Source: CAWCXF01 sp963799455
GTDB lineage: Bacteria; Pseudomonadota; Alphaproteobacteria; Rhodobacterales; Rhodobacteraceae
Reading direction: 5' to 3'
Length of the DNA stretch: 64,000 nucleotides
Assembly: GCA_963799455.1 (NCBI GenBank)
Contig: CAWCXF010000008.1
Coordinates: forward strand, 1,178,001-1,242,000
The notes beneath the pieces were generated by a model. It worked only from the letters and a program-made list of their open reading frames with translations. It searched no databases and was not told where the DNA came from. Positions 18,740 to 26,813 of this stretch are shown here, piece after piece. Every line of letters begins with the position of its first letter. Within the stretch, counting starts at the first letter, position 1. The translations under genes were made by a program, and so were the position numbers.

Positions 18740-19288
18740 TCAGCGCTTCATGACGTTGCGCGCGAGGGCCTCGAGCGCCTCGCGCAGATCGGCGTTCTCG
18801 ACGCCCGCGGCGATCTCGCGCGCGCGGCCGGCCCCCGCGTCGTCGGGCGGCTCGGGCGCGGGCTCGGCGGGCGCGGGCGTGAAGAGCGCCTGGCCTTCGG
18901 CGAAGCCCTCCGGCGCGGTCTGGGTCACGCGCACGCGCGCGATGGCGCCGTAGCCGTAGACGGCGTTGACGCGCTCGCGGATGCGCTCGCGCTGCATCTC
19001 CAGCACCGGCGCGTCGGGGCCGGTCGTCAGGAGCGTCAGCGTCGCGCCCAGGCCCTTGCCCGAGTAGCCCACCTTCACCGGGCGCGCGCGCGCGGCGATC
19101 TCGGGGCCGACGATCTCGGCCCAGTGCGCCGCGAGCTTGGCGCCGATGTGGCCGCGCCCCTCGGAGGCCTCGCGGATGCGGGCCTGCAGGAGGCTCGAGG
19201 TGCGCTCGAAGCCGCGGCCCCGGCGCGCGCCGGGGCCGCCCGACCGGGCGGCGCGCGGCGTCTCGGGGGCCTTGGGGGGTCTGGGCAT
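18740..19288 (-). CDS. dciA: DUF721/DciA-type helicase-loading protein
   Basis: DciA is the widespread DnaB helicase operator used in bacteria that lack DnaC or DnaI. The core reads SSLLQARIREASEGRGHIGA, then KLAAHWAEIVGPEIAARARPVKVGYSGKG, LEMQRERIRERVNAVYGYGAIARVRV and TQTAPEGF, the usual DUF721 pattern. The first 25 residues are a basic, Pro/Arg-rich tail. It is divergent from mutY (start 19394), an arrangement common in Rhodobacterales. The 182-residue length is normal. The region 18446-18739, between its stop and lpxK, is convergent and shows no strong hairpin. Confidence 0.82.
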   Translation of the reverse strand: MPRPPKAPETPRAARSGGPGARRGRGFERTSSLLQARIREASEGRGHIGAKLAAHWAEIVGPEIAARARPVKVGYSGKGLGATLTLLTTGPDAPVLEMQRERIRERVNAVYGYGAIARVRVTQTAPEGFAEGQALFTPAPAEPAPEPPDDAGAGRAREIAAGVENADLREALEALARNVMKR

Positions 19289-19393
19289 GGCTCCGGCGCT
19301 CCTCGCATCCTATCTATGGAGCGCGCGGCGCGGAGGGCAAGCGCGCGGCTCCTGCGCGCGGGACGGCGCCGGTGATCTCCGGATGGGGCAGGG

Positions 19394-20872
19394 ATGAGCG
19401 CGGCGGGGCACGGGCGGGGCAAAGACGGGGCGAGGAGCGGGTCGCCGGCCCGTCCCCGGCCGGGCGAGGGCGGGCCGCGCGCCGAAGGCCCCCGCGCAGC
19501 CGACGCCTCCGGCACCGAGCCCGGCGGGGCCCTCGGTGAGCCCGCGGACGCCGCGCCGTCCGCCCCGAAGGCGCCTCGCGCCGCGAGGGCCCCGCGCGCG
19601 CGCTCCTCGGCGGGCTCGGGACCGCCGTCGGGACCGTCTTCCCGCCCGATCGCGTCGGGCGCGCACGCCGCGGCCCTCGGCTCGCCGTCCGGTGCCGACC
19701 CCGGCGCGGGGCCCCCCGCCACCCCCGTCCCGGCGGCGCTCGAGCCCGCCGCCGAGCTTCTCGCCTGGTACGACCGCCACGCCCGCGCCCTGCCCTGGCG
19801 CGTGCCGCCGGGCTCTGGCGGACGGGCGGATCCCTACCGCGTCTGGCTCTCCGAGGTCATGCTCCAGCAAACCACGGTGGCCGCCGTGCGCCCCTACTTC
19901 GAGCGGTTCACAGCGCGCTGGCCCGGCGTCCGGGCGCTCGCCGAGGCCGAGGACGGCGAGGTCATGGCCGCCTGGGCGGGCCTGGGCTACTACGCGCGCG
20001 CGCGAAACCTGCTGGCCTGCGCGCGGGCCGTGGCGGCGCTCGGGGCCTTTCCCGACAGCGAGGCGGGCCTGCGCGCCCTGCCGGGCGTGGGGGCCTACAC
20101 CGCCGCCGCCGTGGCCGCCATCGCCTTCGGCCGCCGCGCCGTCGTGGTGGACGGCAACGTCGAGCGCGTGATGGCGAGGCTCCATGCCGTCGAGGCCCCC
20201 CTGCCCGGCGCCCGGCCCGCGCTGCGCGCGCACGCCGCGGCGCTGACGCCGGCCCTCCGCCCGGGGGACCACGCCCAGGCCGTGATGGATCTCGGCGCCA
20301 CGGTGTGCACGCCGCGCCGGCCGGCCTGCGGGGTGTGCCCCTGGATGGCGCGCTGCGCCGGCCGGCGCCTGGGGCTCGCCGAGACGCTCCCGCGGAAGAC
20401 GCCGAAGGCCCCACGGCCCGAGCGGCGCGGCACGCTCTGGATCGCGCGGCGCGCCGACGGCGCCTGGCTGATGGAACGGCGGCCGGCCCGCGGGATGCTC
20501 GGCGGCACGCTGGGCTGGCCCGGCACGCCTTGGGAGGTCGGCGGCGGTCGGCGCGGCGGCGGTCCGACCGCGGACCCCGACCCGCCCGCAGGCGGCGAGC
20601 TGGGCGTGGGCTCCGATCCCCCCGTCGCGGCGGATTGGCGCGCGGCGGGGGCGATCGCGCACGGCTTCACCCACTTCACGGTGACGCTCGACGTGCTCGC
20701 GGCCGAGGTCGCGCGGGACGCGGTGCCAGAGCGCGGCGCCTTCGTGCCGCCCGAGTCGTTCGACCCCGGGGCCCTGCCGACCCTGATGCGCCGCGCCCAC
20801 GAGGCGGCGCTCCTCACGCCGCCAGGACGGGATAGAGCGAGGCCACCAGCAGCGCCGCCATCGTCCAGTTGA
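19394..20872 (+). CDS. mutY: A/G-specific adenine glycosylase MutY
   Basis: Base-excision repair enzyme that removes adenine opposite 8-oxoguanine. The core starts near residue 120 with LLAWYDRHARALPWRVPP. The catalytic Glu region is WLSEVMLQQTTVAAVRPYF, and the helix-hairpin-helix is LPGVGAYTAAAVAAIAFGRR. The catalytic Asp lies in VVVDGNVERVMARL, and four iron-sulfur cysteines lie in CTPRRPACGVCPWMARC. The C-terminal NUDIX-like domain contains WLMERRPARGMLGGTLGWPG. Two things are odd. The first 115 residues are an Ala/Pro/Gly-rich extension absent from usual MutY, and a Gly-rich insert follows GWPGTPWEVG. The true start may be further in, but no better start with a ribosome site is evident. 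Its 3' end overlaps the convergent lysE-type gene by 59 bases. Confidence 0.93.
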   Translation: MSAAGHGRGKDGARSGSPARPRPGEGGPRAEGPRAADASGTEPGGALGEPADAAPSAPKAPRAARAPRARSSAGSGPPSGPSSRPIASGAHAAALGSPSGADPGAGPPATPVPAALEPAAELLAWYDRHARALPWRVPPGSGGRADPYRVWLSEVMLQQTTVAAVRPYFERFTARWPGVRALAEAEDGEVMAAWAGLGYYARARNLLACARAVAALGAFPDSEAGLRALPGVGAYTAAAVAAIAFGRRAVVVDGNVERVMARLHAVEAPLPGARPALRAHAAALTPALRPGDHAQAVMDLGATVCTPRRPACGVCPWMARCAGRRLGLAETLPRKTPKAPRPERRGTLWIARRADGAWLMERRPARGMLGGTLGWPGTPWEVGGGRRGGGPTADPDPPAGGELGVGSDPPVAADWRAAGAIAHGFTHFTVTLDVLAAEVARDAVPERGAFVPPESFDPGALPTLMRRAHEAALLTPPGRDRARPPAAPPSSS

Positions 20873-21407
20873 AGGCCCTGAGCCGCCATGGGCTGGTGAG
20901 CAGGCGCCTGAGCTGCGTGCCGAGCGCCGCCCAGACGCCGACCGAGGGCAGGTTCACCGCCCCGAACACCGTCGCCACGATCGCCACCGAGGCCACCGCC
21001 CCGTCGGCGGCGTAAAGGCTCATCGCGCCCAGCGCCATCGCCCAGGCCTTGGGGTTGACCCATTGGAACGCCGCCGCCTGGAGGAAGGTGAACGGCCGCC
21101 CCCCCGAGGCCCGCGCCTCGGGCGCGGCCGCACGAGCGATGCGCCAGGCGAGCCAGAGCATGTAGGCCGCCGACGCCGCCTTCAGGACCGCCTCCGCCCA
21201 GGGCGCGGCCTCGAGCGCGGCGCCGAGGCCCAGGCCCGTCGCCGCCGCCATGGCGACGAAGCCCAGCGCCACGCCGAGCGCGTGCGGCGCCGTGCGCCTC
21301 AGCCCGAAATTGGCGCCCGAGGCCATCAGCATGAGGTTGTTGGGCCCCGGCGTCACCGAGGTGACGAAGGCGAAGGCCATCAGCGCGGGCAGCAGCTCGA
21401 GGCTCAT
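20814..21407 (-). CDS. LysE/RhtB family exporter
   Basis: Inner-membrane amino-acid exporter of 197 residues with about six hydrophobic segments. The family signature VTPGPNNLMLMASGANFGLR is near the N-terminus, followed by HALGVALGFVAMAAATGLGLG, YMLWLAWRIARA, FQWVNPKAWAMALGAMSLY and a C-terminal hydrophobic pair. Start at ATG 21407 (MSLELLPALMAFAF). It is divergent from an Lrp-type regulator whose ATG is 73 bases away, the classic arrangement in which the regulator senses the amino acid and activates the exporter. The exported substrate is unknown. Confidence 0.9.
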   Translation of the reverse strand: MSLELLPALMAFAFVTSVTPGPNNLMLMASGANFGLRRTAPHALGVALGFVAMAAATGLGLGAALEAAPWAEAVLKAASAAYMLWLAWRIARAAAPEARASGGRPFTFLQAAAFQWVNPKAWAMALGAMSLYAADGAVASVAIVATVFGAVNLPSVGVWAALGTQLRRLLTSPWRLRAFNWTMAALLVASLYPVLAA

Positions 21408-21439
21408 GCGCCCAGGGTAGCGCGCCGAGGACGGCGGAT

Positions 21440-21479
21440 GGTTGCGAACGCCGCCGCGCGGGGGCAGGCTCGCGCAACC
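21440..21479. promoter_or_regulatory. Possible Lrp operator between exporter and regulator
   Basis: The 73-base intergenic space contains an inverted repeat, ggttgcg at 21440-21446 and cgcaacc at 21473-21479, with 26 bases between the arms. The right arm ends directly before the regulator ATG. The position suits an autoregulatory Lrp-type site, but this is inferred from symmetry and location only. Confidence 0.35.
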
Positions 21480-21480
21480 C

Positions 21481-21933
21481 ATGCGCGCCCTCGACCCCAT
21501 CGACGAGCGGATCTTGCGCGAGCTCGCGCGCGACGGCCGCATCGCCAACCTCGCGCTCGCCGCGCGCGTCGGGCTCTCGCCCTCGGCCTGCTCGCGCCGC
21601 GTGGCCGAGCTGGAGCGGCGCGGCGTGATCGCGGGCTACCGCGCCGTGCTCGACCGCGCCGCGCTGGGACAGGGCTTCGTCGCCTACATCGCCGTCGGCC
21701 TCTCGGTCCACTCCAAGGCGGCGCAGGAGGCGTTCGAGCGCGCCGTGGCCGGCGCTCCCGAGGTCCGCGAGTGCCACAACGTCACCGGCACGATCGAGTA
21801 CCTGCTGCGCGTCGAGGCGGCCGACCTGCCCGCCTACAAGCACTTCCACACCGAGGTGCTGGGCGCCCTGCCCGGCGTCGTGTCGCTGACCTCCTACGTC
21901 GTCATGGGCTCGCCGAAGGACGAGCGCGCCTGA
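21481..21933 (+). CDS. Lrp/AsnC family transcriptional regulator
   Basis: Feast/famine regulator of 150 residues. The N-terminal winged helix is LDPIDERILRELARDGRIAN with recognition helix SPSACSRRVAELERRGVI. The C-terminal RAM ligand-binding domain contains VECH-like VRECHNVTGTIEYLLRVEA and YKHFHTEVLGALPGVVSLTSYVV. ATG 21481 starts where homology begins (MRALDPIDERI); the upstream in-frame 21442 start is less likely. It is divergent from the LysE-type exporter and probably controls it. Confidence 0.92.
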   Translation: MRALDPIDERILRELARDGRIANLALAARVGLSPSACSRRVAELERRGVIAGYRAVLDRAALGQGFVAYIAVGLSVHSKAAQEAFERAVAGAPEVRECHNVTGTIEYLLRVEAADLPAYKHFHTEVLGALPGVVSLTSYVVMGSPKDERA

Positions 21934-22307
21934 GGCGAGGCGGGGATGCGGGGCGGACCGTCGCCCGCGGGACCCGGCGGGGGTCTGCGGGGCGGAGGCG
22001 TCCCCCCGATGCTCGCGGGGCGAGATCGGTTCTCAAGGAGGGAATGGCCGCTGTGCGGACGGAGCGGTCGTTCGCTATGGCTGCTGGATCGTCGCTGTGC
22101 CTGCGAAATTACGAGCAGGAAGGGCGGATATCGCTCCCTCGGCTCTTACCCATTCATCTTGTGAACCCTCGATTTTACGCCCAGAAGCTTGGCCCTGGCA
22201 GCAAGTTCTGAAGGCGATCTCGCTCGGACAAGAGGATCGTGCGCACGTCTACCTCGACCGGCAGGCGTGTTGCCCTGACCACCTCTCGATATTTTACGCA
22301 TTGGTAG
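21934..22307. other. Gene-free, less GC-rich foreign stretch
   Basis: No intact gene. From about 22020 the sequence is much richer in A and T than the flanks. One plus frame reads AISLGQEDRAHVYLDRQACC with LSIFYALVG, which looks like the tail of a real protein, but the family is not recognised. It abuts the left end of the IS5-family element, so it is probably DNA carried in or cut off by that insertion. Confidence 0.4.
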
Positions 22308-23354
22308 GGCCTTGTTGCACGAAGCCTGCCCGGGATTCACATTGCCGGTCCAGCGGCATAGCTGGGCGTCATGTCCAAGCCTGCCCCGACGCGCTACCGC
22401 ACCCTGAACTGGTCCGCCTACAACGCGTCGCTGCGTGAGCGTGGATCGCTGACCGTCTGGTTCGACCCTTCGACGCCCTGGCACGCGGCGCCATCGGGCA
22501 AGCGCGGCGGCCAGCCGGTCTACAGCGACGCCGCGATCCAGGCTTGCCTGACGATCAAGGTGCTGTTCGGCCTGCCGCTTCGCCAGACGACCGGCTTCGT
22601 CGCGAGCCTTCTGAAGTTCGCGGGGCTCGACTGGCCGGTGCCGGACTTCTCGACGCTCTGCCGACGGCAGAAGACCTTGGCCGTTCAGCTGCCCTACCGG
22701 GGCAGCGGCGGCCCGCTGCACCTGCTCGTGGACAGCACGGGCATCAAGGTCCGAGGCGAGGGGGAATGGCACGCGCGCAAGCATGGCGGGGCGCGCAGAC
22801 GGATCTGGCGAAAGGTCCACCTCGCCGTCGACGAGGTGACACTCGAGGTCCGCGCGGTCGAGATCACCGGCAGCGGCGTCGGCGATGGGCCTGTGCTACC
22901 GGACCTGCTCGGCCAGATCCCAGCAAACGAGCCAATCGTCTCGGTCACCGCCGACGGCGCCTACGACACCCGCGGCTGCCGCGACGCCATCGCGAACCGC
23001 GGCGCGGACGCTGTCATCCCGCCCCGGCGAAATGCCAAGCCTTGGGAGAAGGACAGCCCCGGCGTAGAAGCGAGGAACGAGGCTCTGCGCGCCATCAAGC
23101 GCCTCGGCCGCACGATCTGGCGCCGATGGAGCGGATACCACCGCCGAAGCCGCGCCGAGACCAAGATGAACTGCATGAAGCTCCTCGGGCAAAAGCTCAT
23201 GGCCCGCGACTTCGACCGCCAGACCGCCGAACTCCAAGTCCGCATCGCCATCCTCAACCGCTATACCGCGCTCGGCATCCCCGTCACACGACCCGTCGGC
23301 TGACCGCCGCGGGGAAAGGGGAAGCTCGGCCTTCAGGCGTTCCGTGCAACAGAG
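22308..23354 (+). mobile_element. IS5-family insertion sequence, complete copy
   Basis: The left end begins gggccttgttgcacgaag, typical of the IS903-like branch of IS5. The right end, read inverted, is ctgttgcacgg plus following bases, an imperfect match to the left end. It encloses one intact transposase (22371-23303). Its right end runs straight into a truncated inverted copy. The last two bases expected for the right terminus appear to be missing or replaced at that junction. No target duplication is visible across the pair. Confidence 0.82.
22371..23303 (+). CDS. IS5 family transposase, intact
   Basis: DDE transposase of 310 residues. It has the IS5 N-terminal domain (YNASLRERGSLTVWFD, QPVYSDAAIQACLTIKVLFG, LRQTTGFVASLLKFAGLDW). 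The first catalytic Asp lies in LLVDSTGIKVRG, the second in VSVTADGAYDTRGC, and the Glu in RSRAETKMNCMKLLGQKL; the region between reads RRIWRKVHLAVDEVTLEVRA. Start ATG 22371 gives MSKPAPTRYRTLNWSA, which is also the start of the truncated copy. Nothing disrupts the frame, so this copy could still move. Confidence 0.93.
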   Translation: MSKPAPTRYRTLNWSAYNASLRERGSLTVWFDPSTPWHAAPSGKRGGQPVYSDAAIQACLTIKVLFGLPLRQTTGFVASLLKFAGLDWPVPDFSTLCRRQKTLAVQLPYRGSGGPLHLLVDSTGIKVRGEGEWHARKHGGARRRIWRKVHLAVDEVTLEVRAVEITGSGVGDGPVLPDLLGQIPANEPIVSVTADGAYDTRGCRDAIANRGADAVIPPRRNAKPWEKDSPGVEARNEALRAIKRLGRTIWRRWSGYHRRSRAETKMNCMKLLGQKLMARDFDRQTAELQVRIAILNRYTALGIPVTRPVG

Positions 23355-23772
23355 CAGGTGCAGCGGGCCGCCGCTGCCCCGGTAGGGCAGCTGAACGGCC
23401 AAGGTCTTCTGCCGTCGGCAGAGCGTCGAGAAGTCCGGCACCGGCCAGTCGAGCCCCGCGAACTTCAGAAGGCTCGCGACGAAGCCGGTCGTCTGGCGAA
23501 GCGGCAGGCCGAACAGCACCTTGATCGTCAGGCAAGCCTGGATCGCGGCGTCGCTGTAGACCGGCTGGCCGCCGCGCTTGCCCGATGGCGCCGCGTGCCA
23601 GGGCGTCGAAGGGTCGAACCAGACGGTCAGCGATCCACGCTCACGCAGCGACGCGTTGTAGGCGGACCAGTTCAGGGTGCGGTAGCGCGTCGGGGCAGGC
23701 TTGGACATGACGCCCAGCTATGCCGCTGGACCGGCAATGTGAATCCCGGGCAGGCTTCGTGCAACAAGGCCC
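23355..23772 (-). mobile_element. Truncated inverted copy of the same IS5 element
   Basis: Bases 23359-23772 are the reverse complement of about 22308-22727. They carry the left terminus (ending aaggccc at 23772) and the first 117 codons of the same transposase on the minus strand (23358-23708, MSKPAPTRYRTLNWSA to PLHLL). The other half of this copy is absent from the window. By eye the two arms look identical, so together they form an inverted duplication of about 0.4 kb around a 0.6-kb centre. Confidence 0.88.
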
Positions 23773-23783
23773 GGCCACAGGTG

Positions 23784-23814
23784 AAAAACGGCCCCGCCGT
23801 CGCCGGCGGGGCCG
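23784..23814 (-). terminator. Intrinsic terminator for the rnhB-ccrM strand
   Basis: An 11-bp perfect stem, cggccccgccg at 23789-23799 with its exact complement at 23804-23814 and a 4-base loop. On the minus strand the stem is followed by five T (aaaaa at 23784-23788 on the given strand). It lies 235 bases past the ccrM stop, in the right orientation to end that transcript. Confidence 0.75.
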
Positions 23815-24049
23815 AGGTGGCGCGCGCGGGATGGATCGTCCGCGCGCGCAGGCGGCTCGTGCCGCGCCCCTGCCCATCGAAGGGCTCGAGGCGCGGATCC
23901 CTCGGGAGGCGGTGCCCGTCGCGTCGCCTCCCGGTGTCCCGATGGGGTCGCGGACCGCCGGCCGGGATCCCCCGGCCCGGGGGCGCGGCGCAGGGCGGCC
24001 GGCGCGCTCCGGACGACGGTCCGGCCCCCGCGCGCCCCGCCGGCCCCGG

Positions 24050-25270
24050 CTAGCCGGCGCCGGCGGCCATCTCGGCGCGGATGCGCTGGCGCATGGCGTC
24101 GATCGGCATGCGCGCCTCGCCGCGGCCGGTGTGCCAGTAGGTCCAGCCGTTGCACGACGGCGCCCCTTCGAGCGCCGCGCCCACCTGGTGGATCGAGCCG
24201 CTCAGCGCCCCCCCGGCGAGCGTGCCGTCGGCGCGGACCTTGGCGCGGTGGCGCCCGTTGAGGCTTTCGAGCTCGTCGCCCGGCGCGAGCAGCCCGCGCT
24301 CGACGAGCGCGCCGAAGGGCACGCGCGGCTCGGCGCGCTTGGCGCGCGTCACCTCGATCGCGCCCGCGTCGCAGGGCTCGACCGCCTCGATGCGCGCCGC
24401 GGCGATGCGGGCGTAGGACGCCTCGCGCTCGATCCCGACCCAAGCCCGGCCGAGCCGCTTGGCCACGGCGCCCGTGGTGCCGGTGCCGAAGAACGGGTCG
24501 AGCACCACGTCGCCGGGGTTGGTGGTGGCCAGGATCACCCGGTGGAGCAGCGCCTCGGGCTTCTGGGTCGGGTGGGCCTTGGCGCCGGCCTCGTCGCGGA
24601 GCCGCTCGCGGCCGGTGCAGATCGGCAGCGTCCAGTCCGAGCGCATCTGGAGCCCGTCGTTGAGCGCCTTCATGGCCTCGTAGTGGAAGGTGTAGCGCGC
24701 GCCTTGCGACCGCGAGGCCCAGATCAGCGTCTCGTGCGCGTTCGTGAGCCGCTTGCCTCGGAAGTTCGGCATCGGGTTGGTCTTGCGCCACACCACGTCG
24801 TTGAGGAGCCAGTAGCCCAGATCCTGCATCGCGGCGCCCAGGCGGAAGACGTTGTGATAGCTGCCGATGGTCCAGATCGCGCCGTGGGGCTTCAGGACGC
24901 GCCGCGCCTCGCGCAGCCAGGCCCGCGTGAACCGGTCGTAGGCGGCGAAGCTGGCGAACGCGTCCCAGGCCTCGTCCACCGCGTCCACCCGGCCCCCCTC
25001 GGGCCGGTGCAGCTCGCCGCGCAGCTGGAGGTTGTAGGGCGGGTCGGCGAAGACGAGGTCCACACTCGCCTCGGGAAGCCGCGCCATCGCCTCGACGCAG
25101 CACCCGCCGAGGATCCGGCCCAAGGGGAGCGCCGCGGGCGCCTTGGCCGAGGGCCGGGTGGGCGGCCGGGGCCGGTTGGCGGGCGCGCCTCGGGCCGCAG
25201 GCGGATGGGCCGCGACGGCGCACGCCTCGATGGGCGCCCTCGCGGGGGCGCCGGTGGTCTGTCTGCTCAT
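24050..25270 (-). CDS. ccrM: CcrM-type adenine DNA methyltransferase (GANTC)
   Basis: Beta-class N6-adenine methyltransferase, the cell-cycle-regulated enzyme of alphaproteobacteria that methylates GANTC. Catalytic motif DPPYNLQL follows the N-terminal LGRILGGCCVEAMARLPEAS. Further segments are WTIGSYHNVFRLGAAMQDLG, WRKTNPMPNFRGKRLTNAHE, KAHPTQKPEALLHRVI and the AdoMet-binding DPFFGTGTTGAVAKRLGR. The C-terminal CcrM domain reads VRADGTLAGGALSGSIHQVG and ends with SCNGWTYWHTG. ATG 25270 (MSRQTTGAPARAP) is preferred over the open frame upstream, which reads into the rnhB spacer. About 45 N-terminal residues are low-complexity. It lies downstream of rnhB, the common Rhodobacterales pairing, and ends before an intrinsic terminator. 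Confidence 0.94.
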   Translation of the reverse strand: MSRQTTGAPARAPIEACAVAAHPPAARGAPANRPRPPTRPSAKAPAALPLGRILGGCCVEAMARLPEASVDLVFADPPYNLQLRGELHRPEGGRVDAVDEAWDAFASFAAYDRFTRAWLREARRVLKPHGAIWTIGSYHNVFRLGAAMQDLGYWLLNDVVWRKTNPMPNFRGKRLTNAHETLIWASRSQGARYTFHYEAMKALNDGLQMRSDWTLPICTGRERLRDEAGAKAHPTQKPEALLHRVILATTNPGDVVLDPFFGTGTTGAVAKRLGRAWVGIEREASYARIAAARIEAVEPCDAGAIEVTRAKRAEPRVPFGALVERGLLAPGDELESLNGRHRAKVRADGTLAGGALSGSIHQVGAALEGAPSCNGWTYWHTGRGEARMPIDAMRQRIRAEMAAGAG

Positions 25271-25367
25271 GCCTGCCTCGTTCCTGCGCCCATTCTGGTC
25301 GGCGGGCGTCTCGGTGAGGGGAGGATGGCGAAGGGGCCCGCGGACGGTCCAGAGGATTATCTCCGGA

Positions 25368-26006
25368 TCACCCGATTTCGCCGTCTGGACACAACATCTT
25401 GCGTATGGTCTCGAAAGAGCGCCGGTGATGTTGTGTCGGGCCATGTTGCCTGAGCGCCGCATGATGCGCGGCGGTCGGATAACCCTTGTTGCGCGCCCAG
25501 CCGTAGCGCGGATCGTGTTGCGCGAGCGCCGCCATGTGTCCGTCGCGCGCCACCTTGGCGAGGATCGAGGCCGCCGCGATCGAGGCCGAGAGCCCGTCGC
25601 CGCCCACCACCGCGCGCGCGGGGCACCTGAGCCCCCGCGGCACCAGATTGCCGTCGATCAGCGCGAGATCGGGGGCGAGCGGCGCCAGCGCGCGGGCCAT
25701 GGCGAGCGCGGTCGCGCCCCAGACGTTGAGCGCGTCGATCTCCTCGACCGAGGCCTCGGCCACCGAGACCTCGGCGCAGGCGCGCAGCGCCCGGGCCAGC
25801 GCCTCGCGCCGCGCCGCGCTCAGGCGCTTCGAATCGTCGAGGCCCTCGGGGACGCGCGCAGGGTCGAGGATCACGGCGACCGCGACGACCGGCCCCGCGA
25901 GCGGCCCGCGCCCGGCCTCGTCCACCCCCGCCACGCGCGTCGCCCCGAGCGCGCAAGCCTCGGTCTCGAGCGCGAGGTCGGGGCGTCGTCGGGGGAGTCG
26001 GGCCAT
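25368..26006 (-). CDS. rnhB: Ribonuclease HII
   Basis: Cleaves RNA in RNA/DNA hybrids and at single ribonucleotides in DNA. Active-site motifs are VAGVDEAGRGPLAGPVVAVA, LDDSKRLSAARREALA, LAPDLALIDGNLVPRGL and ASILAKVARDGHM, followed by QHDPRYGWARNKGYPT and HHRRSF. The 212-residue length is normal. ATG 26006 (MARLPRRRPDLALETEA) is chosen; the open frame upstream only translates a 27-bp tandem repeat. ccrM lies 97 bases downstream on the same strand. Confidence 0.93.
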   Translation of the reverse strand: MARLPRRRPDLALETEACALGATRVAGVDEAGRGPLAGPVVAVAVILDPARVPEGLDDSKRLSAARREALARALRACAEVSVAEASVEEIDALNVWGATALAMARALAPLAPDLALIDGNLVPRGLRCPARAVVGGDGLSASIAAASILAKVARDGHMAALAQHDPRYGWARNKGYPTAAHHAALRQHGPTQHHRRSFETIRKMLCPDGEIG

Positions 26007-26019
26007 TCGCGCAGGCTGA

Positions 26020-26114
26020 CCCCCGCGCGCCCGGCGCGCAAGCCGGCCCCCGCGCGCCCGGCGCGCAAGCCGGCCCCCGCGCGCCCGGCGCGCAAGCCGG
26101 CCCCCGCGCGCGGG
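26020..26114. repeat. 27-bp tandem repeat upstream of rnhB
   Basis: Three exact copies of a 27-base unit (starting cccccgcgcgcccggcgcgc) at 26020-26046, 26047-26073 and 26074-26100, with a partial fourth copy. It lies directly upstream of the rnhB start, inside the gene-free stretch 26007-26433. The rest of that stretch shows no recognisable gene. Because 27 is a multiple of three, it is open in several frames. Confidence 0.9.
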
Positions 26115-26459
26115 ACTGGGGCGATCGTCTGGGCCGTCGGGGTCGGGTCTTCGGCCCGCTCGCGGACCGGGGCGCCGCGCGGCCGTGATGGCATCCGTCC
26201 GGGTGTCGGGCGGGCCGCGCGAGGATCGGCCGCAGAGCCGGACCCGGCCCCGCGGCGTGAGGGGGCGGGACGCTCTCCACCGCGGGCGGGAGCCGACGCC
26301 CTCGTCACGGATGCCATCGCGTCCGCGCGGCTCAACGCGCATCGTGGCCCGACCCGCGCAGGCAGCGCATGTCGGGGACCGCGCGCCGGCGGCCGCCACG
26401 CAGATCCGGGCGGCAGCCCTCAGGCAGCCCTCAGAGCGTGTTTGGCGAGGTGATCCGTG

Positions 26460-26812
26460 TCAGGCGAGCCTTCGCAGCATGAGGTGGATCATGGAGAGCT
26501 TGATCATCGCCTCGGCGGACTGAAGGCGGCGCTCGTAGTCCTTGGCGAGCCGACGCGATCGGCCGAGCCAGGCGAAGGTGCGCTCGACGACCCAGCGGCG
26601 CGGCTGGACGGCGAAGCCCCGCTGGCCTTCCTCGCGGCGGACGACCTCGATCCGGATGCCTCGTTCGGCGGCCCATGAGGACAGGGGATGCCCTGCATAC
26701 GCGCCATCGGCCCAGATCAGTTCCAGGCGGGGCTGGAGCGGACGCAGCCCCGAGAGCAGGCGCCGCGCTCCGGCCTGGTCGGAGACATCGGCGGCGTATC
26801 AAGCGACATTCG
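26460..26812 (-). pseudogene. IS5-family transposase, C-terminal half
   Basis: Continuation of the split transposase on the minus strand: AADVSDQAGARRLLSGLRPL, LELIWADGAYAGHPLSSWAA (second catalytic Asp), FAVQPRRWVVERTFAWLGRS (catalytic Glu in the RRWVVERTFAWL signature) and RLAKDYERRLQSAEAMIKLS, ending at the stop 26460-26462. A stop codon lies just inside the junction with the inner IS, so a few bases were altered or lost at the insertion point. Confidence 0.85.
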
Positions 26813-26813
26813 G

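Noticed and set aside
24050..25462. Longer CcrM beginning at 25462
   Set aside because: The extra 64 codons read through the rnhB-ccrM spacer and look unlike CcrM; ATG 25270 is the likely start.
26020..26114. CRISPR array
   Set aside because: Units are directly adjacent without spacers, so it is a tandem repeat; no cas gene is present.
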